Of a stretch of 64,000 bases of DNA, positions 18,072-26,046 are shown piece by piece; the first letter of the stretch is position 1; every line of letters starts with the position of its first letter. The notes beneath the pieces are model-generated. The model saw nothing but the letters and a program-made list of their open reading frames with translations. It had not been told where the DNA came from and ran no database searches. The translations under genes and the position numbers were made by a program. The stretch covers positions 93,958 through 157,957 of the forward strand of contig NZ_JBJGXI010000004.1 in assembly GCF_045635475.1 (NCBI RefSeq), written 5' to 3'. Source of the DNA: JBJGXI01 sp045635475. GTDB taxonomy: Bacteria; Bacillota; Bacilli; Bacillales; Amphibacillaceae.

Positions 18072-18395
18072 ATGATGATGTTTCATCAACCAGATGAAGA
18101 GGTGTATATAAAATTGCTATATTTCAAGTTCCTTGTTTATGAATTTTTATTATTTAGTTTGATATTCATTGTGAATTATTATTATGATCAATACCTTAAT
18201 GCGCCATTTACTTGGATTGATTTACTGGCCAGCATTATAGCTATTCCTATTTTTTGTTTGTTACTTTTGCTATTGTCCAAACTGTTCAAACGCTTCAATT
18301 CTATCTCATTTAATAAGAAGACTTTGATATCGATTCCAAATTTCATTATTTCAGGATTAGTTACAAGTATTATGTTGTCTCTTGTTTTGATGTAG
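18072..18395 (+). CDS. Small membrane protein, unknown
   Basis: 107 residues with three membrane helices (about 20-39, 48-70 and 87-106), separated by a basic loop (SKLFKRFNSISFNKKTL). The ribosome site is poor and the frame starts with three Met codons in a row. An extended -10 promoter about 75 bp upstream and the clean helix pattern favour a real gene. No family recognised. Confidence 0.5.
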   Translation: MMMFHQPDEEVYIKLLYFKFLVYEFLLFSLIFIVNYYYDQYLNAPFTWIDLLASIIAIPIFCLLLLLLSKLFKRFNSISFNKKTLISIPNFIISGLVTSIMLSLVLM

Positions 18396-18641
18396 AGCAT
18401 CGTTCCTATGAATCAAAGGTGACGGGTGTTGACTATGTCAGGTAGGCGGTGACGAACTGTTTACACATTAGCTGATTTTCCAGATGATGGTCAAACACAG
18501 CTTTTAAAGGTTATTAAAATAAGCAGAGCTGTGAGTGTATAAATGATGCGTAGAATAAAATCCGTAACTATATAGAACGAGATGATGAAAACAACTAAAT
18601 ACAAGGTGAGACGATGCAAATTTTTGGATTTGACTCAAAAA

Positions 18642-18673
18642 CAAACCGTTTGGATATTGATCCAAACGGTTTG
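18642..18673 (-). terminator. Terminator of the GNAT gene
   Basis: 13-bp perfect arms CAAACCGTTTGGA / TCCAAACGGTTTG. On the minus strand it ends in TTTTTGAG. Confidence 0.9.
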
Positions 18674-18690
18674 CGTGTTTGCTATGTTGG

Positions 18691-19191
18691 TTAAAACGTT
18701 AATCGAAATGCCATTACAATGATTCCATCGTCGGCAGGTTCAAAATCATATTTTGGTAACCGTTCAAAACCGAATTTTTGATAAAGCTTCATAGCGTTTT
18801 TCATGAATGATCCAGTATGCAGACCGATCGCATCATAGCCCTTTTCCTTTGCACGACGAATACATTCCTCGATTAAAGTACTAGCGACACCTTTGCCTTG
18901 TGCTTGTGGGTCAACAGCAAGTACGCGCAACTCTGGATAGTCTAATTCCTCTACATAACCTTCGTAAGCGTCGGTATTGGCTGGAAATAAAGCAACACTA
19001 CCGGCAATCTCTCCATCAATCTCGGCTACGATCACTTCTACTCCAGGCTGTGTATCTGCATCCGAAGAAATTGCCTTTTTCAAGGCGTTCCAGTGATCCT
19101 CCGGGAGAGCATCAGTGTGAATGCTATACGCATCCACACGTTGCTGTCGGATTAGCGGTAATTCTTCTTTTTTCGCATCACGTATTTTCAT
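18691..19191 (-). CDS. GNAT-family N-acetyltransferase
   Basis: A 166-residue GNAT fold. Motif A is LRVLAVDPQAQGKGVASTLIEECIRRAKEKGYDAIGLHT, with the acetyl-CoA pyrophosphate loop QGKGVA; the C-terminal MKLYQKFGFERL is motif B. The acceptor substrate is unknown. A GAGAGGTGA ribosome site precedes the ATG. It is downstream of the hydroquinone reductase gene on the same strand, separated by a 24-bp palindrome. Confidence 0.88.
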   Translation of the reverse strand: MKIRDAKKEELPLIRQQRVDAYSIHTDALPEDHWNALKKAISSDADTQPGVEVIVAEIDGEIAGSVALFPANTDAYEGYVEELDYPELRVLAVDPQAQGKGVASTLIEECIRRAKEKGYDAIGLHTGSFMKNAMKLYQKFGFERLPKYDFEPADDGIIVMAFRLTF

Positions 19192-19211
19192 CGTTCACCT
19201 CTCCCTGCTTT

Positions 19212-19235
19212 AGTCAATTTCACGTGAAATTGACT
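19212..19235. repeat. 24-bp perfect palindrome, AGTCAATTTCA family
   Basis: AGTCAATTTCAC joined directly to its complement, right at the stop codon of the glutathionyl-hydroquinone reductase gene. The same end sequence bounds larger palindromic elements at 23536-23650 and, decayed, at about 33185-33288. It may be the minimal relic of such an element. Confidence 0.7.
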
Positions 19236-20275
19236 TACTTTATCAAAAATTTCTCTTGTTTATTGCTTATCTGTTCACGATTATGCGCTGTCTCCCATGC
19301 AGATAAATCTGGTCCTTTTGGCAGGATGGAAACTTCATCCTTATCGGGATTGATTGTAATCGATGTATGATAATGACGTTTAATGGCATCGAAATCAGTT
19401 GTTTCACCAAAGCCAGGTGTTTGATACAGATCACGTGCATATCCCCATAAATGCGTGAATTCACGAATCAGATTACGGTTTGTATTAAATGCTGTGTAAT
19501 AGGCAGCATCGAATCGAGCCAGCGTTGTGAAAAGACGGACGTCTGCATCGGTAATATAATCTCCCAATAAGAAACGCTGCTTGGAAAGACGTTCTTCAAG
19601 TGCATCTAGTCTCGCAAATAACACGTCATATGCCTGTTCGTAGGCTTCTTGTGAATGAGCGAAACCGCATTTATATACACCATTGTTCACCTCATGGAAG
19701 ATCACATCACTTATAGCATCAATCTCTTCTCGTAAATGTTCAGGATATAGATCAGGAGCATTTTGTTTATGAAAAGGAGACCAAACCGTTTCAAAGTAAT
19801 GGGTTAGTTTAAAATAATCATTATTGACTGCTTGCTTTTTCTCTATATCAACCATAACAGGTACAGTTGGACGACCAGCATAATCAGCATCAGCGTTAAA
19901 ATAAACGTCACTTATATATTGAATATCTAAGCCGGGATCCTTACTATTATCATCTAATGAAAAAGCCCAATCGACTCGTCCAATACGAGGGCGAAGAGGA
20001 CTTGCCGTACCAAGACTGATTGCATTTTCTAGTCCTAAAACTTTGCGAACGATAACCGAGCGATGTGCCCATGGACAAGCTGCGGACCATAGTAAACGGT
20101 AACGGCCAGCTTCAACGGGAAGCTCCCCGGGCTCGTTTCCAAATGGAGTAGTGAATCGATTTTGTTGTCGTTTAAACGATCCATCAGCACTAATCTCTTC
20201 AGGTTTTTTTGCATTATTATTTGAACGAGCGTTATCAACTTTAATTTCACAGCTTACTTGTTCTTTTTCGCTCAT
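19235..20275 (-). CDS. Glutathionyl-hydroquinone reductase (Xi-class GST)
   Basis: 346 residues. RYRLLWSAACPWAHRSVIVRKVLGLE puts the catalytic Cys67 in the CPWA motif that defines Xi-class transferases (YqjG/PcpF). The C-terminal GST helical domain begins near residue 165 and includes GDYITDADVRLFTTLARFDAAY. These enzymes reduce glutathionyl-hydroquinones with glutathione. Many Bacillaceae use bacillithiol instead, so the thiol partner here may differ (inference). GGAGG precedes the ATG. Confidence 0.88.
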   Translation of the reverse strand: MSEKEQVSCEIKVDNARSNNNAKKPEEISADGSFKRQQNRFTTPFGNEPGELPVEAGRYRLLWSAACPWAHRSVIVRKVLGLENAISLGTASPLRPRIGRVDWAFSLDDNSKDPGLDIQYISDVYFNADADYAGRPTVPVMVDIEKKQAVNNDYFKLTHYFETVWSPFHKQNAPDLYPEHLREEIDAISDVIFHEVNNGVYKCGFAHSQEAYEQAYDVLFARLDALEERLSKQRFLLGDYITDADVRLFTTLARFDAAYYTAFNTNRNLIREFTHLWGYARDLYQTPGFGETTDFDAIKRHYHTSITINPDKDEVSILPKGPDLSAWETAHNREQISNKQEKFLIK

Positions 20276-20371
20276 GTTTAAGAGCCTCCTTATATTTTAA
20301 AGTATGCTTATATAGTACAGATTACTGCATAAAATCACTAGTAAATAGCTCGGAATTAACGTTCAAATTGT

Positions 20372-21265
20372 TTAGACACGTACAGCAGGTTCCTTAATAG
20401 GTTTCCCGGCCCGATTAGAAAAATAAATACCGAAAAAGATCACCACAAGCCCAAGAATTAAATGACTTGTTACCGGTTCCCCTAAAATGACAAATCCCCA
20501 TATCATTGCTGTAACAGGGACCAAGTAAGTTACAGTGGTCGCAAATTCTGCGCTGCCTTCGGTCATGAGATAATAATAAAGCACATGTGCCACCCCAGAA
20601 CCTAAGCAGCCTAAGCCAATGATAGAAATGATTAATGCATAGTTAATTTCAACAGCTACAGGAATACCACCTGTAATGAGCATGCCGATTAAGCCTGACA
20701 CTGTACCAACAATTAAAGAATACGTAGTAATTACTAATAAGCCTGTACCTCGTAAGTGTTTTTGCGTGTACTGTGAACCAAACCCATAACATAAGGTTGC
20801 GATAAACATCGTACCTACTCCAATAAAATTTTGTCCGAAAACGACAGAAATATTAAAATCGATTAAAATTAAGATGCCAATAAAGCCAATGAAAATGCCT
20901 GTCCATTGTCTTTTTGTTAACAGTTTAGAAAAAAGTAAAAAGCCGATTAGTGCTGTGCAAATTGGTGTTAATGCATTCAAAACAGACGCTGTGTTTGTAT
21001 TAATCTGGGTTTCGCTTAAAGCAATCAATCCCCATGGCAAGCCAGCATTAAACAGGCCGACAACGATTAAATGCTTCCAAGGTAAGGGCTTAGCAATTTG
21101 TTTTCTTTTTAACCATAAAAACGGAATGAGAAGGAGGGCACCAGAGAGGCATCTAAGAAAAACCGTTCCCCATGGTCCTACTGCATCTGTTAAAACTTTT
21201 ATAAATATAAATGAAAATCCCCATATTAAACTCAAACCGATTAAACCTGCATATAAACGCAACAT
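20372..21265 (-). CDS. EamA-family (DMT superfamily) transporter
   Basis: 297 residues with ten membrane helices in two EamA repeats. The first starts LIWGFSFIFIKVLTDAVGPWGTVFLRC and the second contains YLVPVTAMIWGFVILGEPVTSHLILGLVVIFFGIYFSN, the classical C-terminal EamA signature with conserved P and GE. This is a YdcZ/RhaT-type exporter of unknown substrate. An AAGGAGG ribosome site is present. It is more canonical than the EamA protein at 2481-3362. Confidence 0.88.
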   Translation of the reverse strand: MLRLYAGLIGLSLIWGFSFIFIKVLTDAVGPWGTVFLRCLSGALLLIPFLWLKRKQIAKPLPWKHLIVVGLFNAGLPWGLIALSETQINTNTASVLNALTPICTALIGFLLFSKLLTKRQWTGIFIGFIGILILIDFNISVVFGQNFIGVGTMFIATLCYGFGSQYTQKHLRGTGLLVITTYSLIVGTVSGLIGMLITGGIPVAVEINYALIISIIGLGCLGSGVAHVLYYYLMTEGSAEFATTVTYLVPVTAMIWGFVILGEPVTSHLILGLVVIFFGIYFSNRAGKPIKEPAVRV

Positions 21266-21360
21266 ATGCGTCCTCCTTCGTCTACTTTAAGCCTAGTATC
21301 CTATTAAAAAGTAGTTATCTATCATGAAAAATACCATCTTTACTATAATTGAAATGAAAC

Positions 21361-21415
21361 TGTAATATTTATATCACATTCCTGTCACTTCTAGATGTTA
21401 TACTACAAAGTGACA
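21361..21415 (+). promoter_or_regulatory. Promoter region of the CwlO-like gene
   Basis: An extended -10 (TG-T-TATACT, 21396-21404) is flanked by an 8-bp inverted repeat TGTCACTT (21383-21390) / AAGTGACA (21408-21415). A half-matching WalR-type direct repeat, TGTAAT-N5-TATCAC, lies at 21361-21377. WalR control of cwlO is known in B. subtilis; here only the first half-site fits well. The leader to the start codon is about 140 nt. Confidence 0.45.
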
Positions 21416-21553
21416 AAATTTCAATTCTGGAGCTTTTAATAATCTTAAAAATGACGGAATTTGCAGTTGAAAATGTTTTCTAACATACAATTGATCGAAT
21501 TCACATACACATACGAAGACCATTTCTCAAAGAGAATGTAGGAGGAATTTGGC

Positions 21554-22765
21554 ATGAACAAACTTATACTTAAAACCACATTATTAGTAGGAGTTAGTAG
21601 TTTTATCTTGCTTCCATCTGCTTTTGCAGAGCCATCCAATCAATCAGAAATTAAGCAACAAAGATCACAAGTCCAGTCAGAGATTAATAAGGTGGATGAG
21701 CAAATTACTGCTACCCAAACTGAACTTGATGAAATTAGTGCTCAGATTTCACGTGTCGATGAAGCAATCAAAGAAAATAATCTGATGATGGATGAAACGA
21801 AGCAAAATATCGCAGCCGCAAATGCTGAGGTGGAAAAGTTTCAACAAGAAATTACTGATCTAGAAGTGGATATTGAAAATCGCTATGAATTTCTTAAAAA
21901 ACGCGCGGTAGCTTTTCAACAAAACGGTGGATCAATTAATTATCTAGAAGTAATTATGGGTTCTAAAGGTTTTATGGATTTTATTAATCGTGTATCTGTC
22001 GTGACTACTTTAGTCGAAGCAGATGCAGAACTTTTAGAAAAAGATCAAGCAGATCGTGATTCATTAGAAGTTAAACAAACTGCTGTAGAAGATAAACTTG
22101 CAGAGCTTACGGACATGAAAACGGAGCTAGAAGGTATGCAAGCCATGATCGTAGAACAAAAACAACATAGCGAACAATTAAAAGAAGAGCTAGAGCAGAA
22201 AAAACAAGATAACTTAAATCAGAAGGCGGATTTACAACAGGAAGATCGCAACTTAGCTGCAAAAGCTGCGGAGCTTAGCAGACCTAAAGTAACTCAATTT
22301 AGCGCTTCATCAAGTGCATCACCAAGGGTATCATCAAGTCCTTCCACACCAACATTCTCTGGTGCAGTAGGCAGCGGGTCATTAAGCGTTGCAATTAATG
22401 CAGGTTACAAATACATAGGAAATTCTGCGTACAAATTTGGTGGTGGAAGATCAGCCTCTGATATCGCTAATGGGTTATTCGATTGCTCTGGATTTGTCCA
22501 TTGGGCATTTGCTCAAGCTGGAATAAATGTCGGAAGCAGTACAGCGACACTTAGTGGTCAAGGACAAAAAGTATCTGTAAGCGAAATGAAGCCAGGGGAT
22601 TTAGTTTTCTTCAATACGTATAAAACAAACGGTCATGTTGGTATTTATATCGGCGGCGGACAGTTTATTGGTTCACAAAGTAACTCTGGTGTAGCCATTG
22701 CTAGTATGTCGAGTAGTTATTGGAGAAATGCATTTAATGGTCACGTTCGTAGAATAGCTAATTAA
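21554..22765 (+). CDS. CwlO-like D,L-endopeptidase (NlpC/P60)
   Basis: 403 residues. A signal peptide ends SAFA-EP (about residue 25), a long coiled coil follows (about 30-240, PcsB/CwlO type), then a Ser/Pro linker (about 245-270) and a C-terminal NlpC/P60 domain with Cys311 in FDCSGF and His361 in NGHVGIYIGGG. Such enzymes cut the D-gamma-Glu-DAP bond of peptidoglycan stems during wall elongation; the coiled coil is where FtsEX docks on CwlO. AGGAGG precedes the ATG. Confidence 0.9.
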   Translation: MNKLILKTTLLVGVSSFILLPSAFAEPSNQSEIKQQRSQVQSEINKVDEQITATQTELDEISAQISRVDEAIKENNLMMDETKQNIAAANAEVEKFQQEITDLEVDIENRYEFLKKRAVAFQQNGGSINYLEVIMGSKGFMDFINRVSVVTTLVEADAELLEKDQADRDSLEVKQTAVEDKLAELTDMKTELEGMQAMIVEQKQHSEQLKEELEQKKQDNLNQKADLQQEDRNLAAKAAELSRPKVTQFSASSSASPRVSSSPSTPTFSGAVGSGSLSVAINAGYKYIGNSAYKFGGGRSASDIANGLFDCSGFVHWAFAQAGINVGSSTATLSGQGQKVSVSEMKPGDLVFFNTYKTNGHVGIYIGGGQFIGSQSNSGVAIASMSSSYWRNAFNGHVRRIAN

Positions 22766-22772
22766 AACGAAT

Positions 22773-22811
22773 AAGGTATCAATCATGTAAAAGTGGTTGG
22801 TGCCTTTTTAT
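22773..22811 (+). terminator. Terminator of the CwlO-like gene
   Basis: AAGGTATCAATCA pairs, with wobbles, with TGGTTGGTGCCTT and is followed by TTTTATATA. Confidence 0.75.
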
Positions 22812-22848
22812 ATATGTAAACAAAAAATTAGGGAGGTGAGTCGCTGTC

Positions 22849-23026
22849 GGGTCACCAGTGCCCTTATCTGTGACAAAAGAGGTATCATTAGAATTGTGCG
22901 GCCACAAGTGCGCTTATTTGGCTGATATTGGTGTTTCTATGGGTTGTTATCGGCAAATAAGTGCTCTGGAGGCCGTCAAATTATCGAAACTAAAACTTCA
23001 AGTGAAATAAGCACTTATGTGGCCGC
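22849..23026. repeat. 178-bp dispersed repeat, GGCCAC/AATAAGTGC family, copy 1
   Basis: Contains two forward blocks (for example GCGGCCACAAGTGCGCTTAT) and two inverted blocks (AAATAAGTGCTCTGGAGGCC and AATAAGCACTTATGTGGCC). It can fold back on itself. A second copy with the same block order is at 35793-35970. No reading frame runs through it. Confidence 0.8.
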
Positions 23027-23065
23027 TTAATCCTGTTAGCTACTGCGCTCTAACAGCGCGAACCT

Positions 23066-23106
23066 AAAACGACTGCCTGAGGCGGAAATTACAAACACTA
23101 CGTAGT
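23066..23106 (-). repeat. Decayed end fragment of the modular repeat
   Basis: Read on the minus strand, CGTAGTG...ATTTCCGC...AGGCAGTCG matches the left end of the double-hairpin element found at 25641, 48391, 54725 and 63941, with several substitutions. Confidence 0.6.
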
Positions 23107-23211
23107 ATTCTATATCCTTTATGAAAATTAAAAGAGCATAAACAAAATTAAAACATAAATAAGTACATTTCTTTTTACAATTAATAATCGCGAGTGAAAA
23201 GGGGAGCAAGA

Positions 23212-24135
23212 GTGAAGCAATCGATTGGCATCCCTGAAATATATGAATCAGAGACAGAATGAAATTTAAAGTATCTATATGATGACATTAAATTCGTATT
23301 AAAAGTTCCGGTTGTCAATTTTATTTTTATGACCCTAGCTCATTATGATCAGTTTCTAATGCTCGGGTGGCAGCAAGTTCGTCCTAACATGCTAGCAAGG
23401 AATGTAGAAGCTGCAGCCACATCATTGCGTTATCCACCGATTGCTTTTCAACCTCCACTTATCAATTGGGATATCTATTATAAGCTTCCAACAATGGAGC
23501 ATATCCGCAAAATAATCTTTACTTTTAATTATGTTAGTCAATTTCATAATACTGATTTTTAGCTATCTACATCCATATATAGTCAGATTAAAACATCTCC
23601 AAACTATATATGGATGCAGATAGCTGTGTAAGGTAATTATGAAATTGACTCATGTCAATACAAAATCTTTTACTCATTTCAACAGCTTGGCAAGAGAGCC
23701 TTAGTTATCGCAGCATTACAGGAACTGGTCAATCACAGGGATGGATCACGCCTGGTGTGATACCTGATTTACCGGAGATTAAAATGATTAACATACCTGA
23801 TGCGCGGCCAAGGATACAACAACTATTATTTGATGTGATGAATAAGCATCAAGCGTATGATGCTGCTAGTGATTATCGAGCACTAGCATTTTACCCTGAA
23901 TTTCTAGAACAAAGCTGGAGACATGTAAGAGGGTATGTTGGGTCTTCTTCTTATACATTGTGGCATCAAAACATCAAGAAACGGGAAAAATATTTAGTTC
24001 ATTCCAGTATGCCCTATCCTGTAAGTATTTCACCGTCTGATTTTGCAACCATATATCCACCGAAAGATATTGCTGCATTATGGGGTTGGTATCGATGTAT
24101 ACTGATTTCATAGCTGGGCTCATCATTGATGTATA
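23212..24135 (+). pseudogene. Broken DehI-type haloacid dehalogenase gene
   Basis: Joined fragments read like a DehI-family 2-haloacid dehalogenase: GIPEIYESETE / NLKYLYDDIKFVLKVPVVNFIF / LAHYDQFLMLGWQQVRPNML and later PGVIPDLPEIK and ASDYRALAFYPEFLEQSWRHVRGYVG. The two halves show the internal duplication of the family. The frame is broken by an in-frame TGA at 23260-23262, a 115-bp palindromic insertion at 23536-23650, a +1 shift shortly after it, and a further shift near 24085 after which VSMYTDFIAGLIID continues in another frame. GTG start with AAGGGGAG upstream. Non-functional as read. Confidence 0.8.
23536..23650. mobile_element. 115-bp palindromic element inside the dehalogenase pseudogene
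   Basis: The ends are AGTCAATTTCATAA and the complement TTATGAAATTGACT. An inner 23-bp inverted repeat with one mismatch (AGCTATCT-CATCCATATATAG type, 23561-23583 and 23602-23624) closes the hairpin. No coding capacity, so it looks like a tiny MITE. ATGT occurs at both junctions and could be a target duplication, but this is uncertain. Confidence 0.65.
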
Positions 24136-24150
24136 GATGAACATAAATAA

Positions 24151-24181
24151 AGCAACCATCTATAAAGTGGAGATGGCTGCT
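24151..24181 (-). terminator. Terminator of czcD
   Basis: 11-bp arms AGCAACCATCT / AGATGGCTGCT (one mismatch). Minus-strand readout ends in TTTATTT. Confidence 0.8.
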
Positions 24182-24189
24182 TAGTATGT

Positions 24190-25125
24190 TTAGTGTTGGT
24201 GATTATGAGAATGCTGTTGATCGCAAAATAACGAGTCTTCATGAGGATGTGCATCGCTCTCCATCTGTATCGTTACATGCCCAATACCTTGATGCTCTAA
24301 ATCATGTTCAATTTTCCGTAAAATGGCTTGGCTGTCTTTAACTGTTAGGTTTTCTTCAACAACTGCATGACACGACAATGCGTTTTGACCACTCGTGATC
24401 GACCATATATGCAAATCGTGAATACTCTTTATACCTGGTACTTTTTCCATGGATGTGATAATATCTTCTATTTCAATATTTTTTGGCGTTCCTTCCATTA
24501 ACACATGAACAGCATCTTTGGAAACGCGCCAACCACTAATTAGTACGAGTAGAGCGACAATCACACTTGCCAACGGATCAGCCCATGCCCAGCCGAATAT
24601 CATAATTAAAATGGCAGCAATTATTGCCCCAACTGATCCAAGTAAATCTCCAATCACGTGCAAAAATGCAGCGCGAACATTTAAGTTTTCCTCGGTGTCA
24701 CCACGCATTAAAATCCAAGCTACAAATATGTTAACGAAAAAACCGATAATGGCAATGGCTAACATACCTGTAGAAGCAATTTCAGCAGGCTCATTAAAAC
24801 GATGATACGCTTCATAAAAAATATAAATGGCAATTGCTATGAGTGTCACACCATTAAATAGTGCGGCTAGAATTTCAAATCGCTTATAACCATAAGTTTT
24901 ACTGTAACTTGCAACGCGTTCACTGACTGCAAATGCTAATACCCCAACACCAAGCGATACTGCATCACTTAACATGTGACCTGCGTCTGATAGGAGTGCC
25001 AAACTATTCGTAAGAAAGCCGCCAACTGCCTCAATCAGCATATATGCTGTTGTAATGATAAAGCCTAACAATAGTGCCTTTTTGTTGGCACCATGTGTGT
25101 GATCATGTCCATGATCATGCCCCAT
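24190..25125 (-). CDS. czcD: Cation diffusion facilitator, Zn/Co/Cd exporter
   Basis: 311 residues. The His-rich start MGHDHGHDHTHG and end HSHNHQH are typical of CDF proteins. Six membrane helices (about 12-195) carry the metal-site motifs HMLSDAVS and HVIGDLLGS (HxxxD in helices II and V). The cytoplasmic C-terminal domain (about 210-311) contains IHDLHIWSITSGQNALSCHAVVEE. It exports Zn2+, Co2+ or Cd2+ in exchange for H+/K+. It lies 51 bp downstream of the CzrA-type repressor, so they form a metal-induced operon. Confidence 0.92.
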   Translation of the reverse strand: MGHDHGHDHTHGANKKALLLGFIITTAYMLIEAVGGFLTNSLALLSDAGHMLSDAVSLGVGVLAFAVSERVASYSKTYGYKRFEILAALFNGVTLIAIAIYIFYEAYHRFNEPAEIASTGMLAIAIIGFFVNIFVAWILMRGDTEENLNVRAAFLHVIGDLLGSVGAIIAAILIMIFGWAWADPLASVIVALLVLISGWRVSKDAVHVLMEGTPKNIEIEDIITSMEKVPGIKSIHDLHIWSITSGQNALSCHAVVEENLTVKDSQAILRKIEHDLEHQGIGHVTIQMESDAHPHEDSLFCDQQHSHNHQH

Positions 25126-25176
25126 ATTTAAAACCTCCTTAACTTATCCATACTATATGAAAATTCACTGTCTTGT

Positions 25177-25494
25177 TTAGCTGTGTCTTGCGTGGTTTAT
25201 CGTTTGCTCAAGCATCTCCATGACGTGGTGATCGTCACAAGAGTAATAAAGTGTTGTACCATCTCTACGATATTTTACTAAGCGCAAATTTTTAAGAAAT
25301 CGTAATTGGTGCGAGACCGTGGATTGTCTTAAATCTAGATTTTCTGCAATTTGATTCACGGATTGCTCTTTGTCAAATAGTAAATGTAAAATGCGAATTC
25401 TAGTCGGATCTCCAAGTGCTTTAAACGTTTGTGAAACTACAAATAATGTTTCTTCATCTAAATCATGTTCTGCTTTTGGTTCAATATCTGACAT
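25177..25494 (-). CDS. czrA: ArsR/SmtB-family zinc-responsive repressor
   Basis: 105 residues. The winged helix spans about 25-85, with ALGDPTRIRILHLLFDKEQSVNQIAENLDLRQSTVSHQLRFLKN. The C-terminal helix carries D-x-H-x10-H-x2-H (in DDHHVMEMLEQTINHARH), the alpha5 zinc site of CzrA/SmtB. No CxC pair of the ArsR type is seen. The start at 25494 has AAGGAG 9 bases upstream; the in-frame ATG at 25515 has none. A CzrA-like operator lies just upstream at 25543-25564. It should release DNA on Zn/Co binding and derepress itself and czcD. Confidence 0.9.
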   Translation of the reverse strand: MSDIEPKAEHDLDEETLFVVSQTFKALGDPTRIRILHLLFDKEQSVNQIAENLDLRQSTVSHQLRFLKNLRLVKYRRDGTTLYYSCDDHHVMEMLEQTINHARHS

Positions 25495-25542
25495 AGCGAT
25501 CAGCTCCTTACTCATATGTAAGTGTTATTATTTATCTATCTA

Positions 25543-25564
25543 TATATTAGCATATGTTCATATA
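25543..25564 (-). promoter_or_regulatory. CzrA-type operator
   Basis: TATATTAGCA-TA-TGTTCATATA is an imperfect 10-2-10 palindrome. The right half is an exact TGTTCATATA half-site of the kind bound by CzrA/SmtB repressors; the left half matches at 7 of 10. It lies about 50 bp upstream of the czrA start, at the expected promoter. Confidence 0.7.
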
Positions 25565-25640
25565 TAAGGATAGTGCTATTTTAATATAATTTTGTTATTT
25601 TCTAAAAGAATGGTGATTATTGCGTAATATAGCTAAACTC

Positions 25641-25958
25641 CGTCGTAAGGTAGTGCACGTGATTTCCGCTCCAGGCAGTCGCTTTCCGCGGGCACGGCTT
25701 CAGCTAACTCAGAAGCAAAGAACGCTTCTGAGTGGATCTTCAGCCCGTGCTGTTCCCGCAGGAGTCGACTGCCTGGAGCTCCAATCACCCCACATAATGA
25801 ACAATCCCGTTTGCAGCGTAGGAAATCCACTTCGACTCCTGCGGGACTAGTGGCGTAAGTGAGACCCCGCAGAACGCAGTTCGAGGAGGCTCACTAGCCC
25901 CCCGCGGAAAGCGAAGTGGATTTCCGGAGCGGTGCAAGCACTCTCCAAGTTACGACGG
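25641..25958 (+). repeat. Modular double-hairpin repeat, full copy A
   Basis: The outer ends CGTCGTAA...TTACGACG are inverted. Hairpin module 1 runs from GCTCCAGGCAGTCG to its complement CGACTGCCTGGAGC. Module 2 runs from GAAATCCACTTCG to CGAAGTGGATTTC. Nearly identical to copy D (54725-55043). Short reading frames inside it translate the same way in each copy and are artefacts. Confidence 0.85.
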
Positions 25959-26019
25959 ATATTACTTCAAATATGAAGTGAAAATTCACGCAAATGAGCC
26001 TATAATTTAGAACAAAAAA

Positions 26020-26041
26020 GGAGAAGCATAGCTGCTTCCCC
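26020..26041 (-). terminator. Terminator of the NhaC gene
   Basis: GGAGAAGCA / TGCTTCCC stem with one bulge. The minus strand ends in TTTTTTG. Confidence 0.8.
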
Positions 26042-26046
26042 GGATG

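Noticed and set aside
22849..23026. CRISPR array
   Set aside because: The blocks differ in orientation and spacing and only four occur. There are no cas genes.
25620..25850. Protein-like frames inside the modular repeats (also 38656-38838, 48347-48553, 54666-54935)
   Set aside because: Their translations are alike only because the DNA repeat is alike. They end at different points, lack ribosome sites and follow the hairpin arms.
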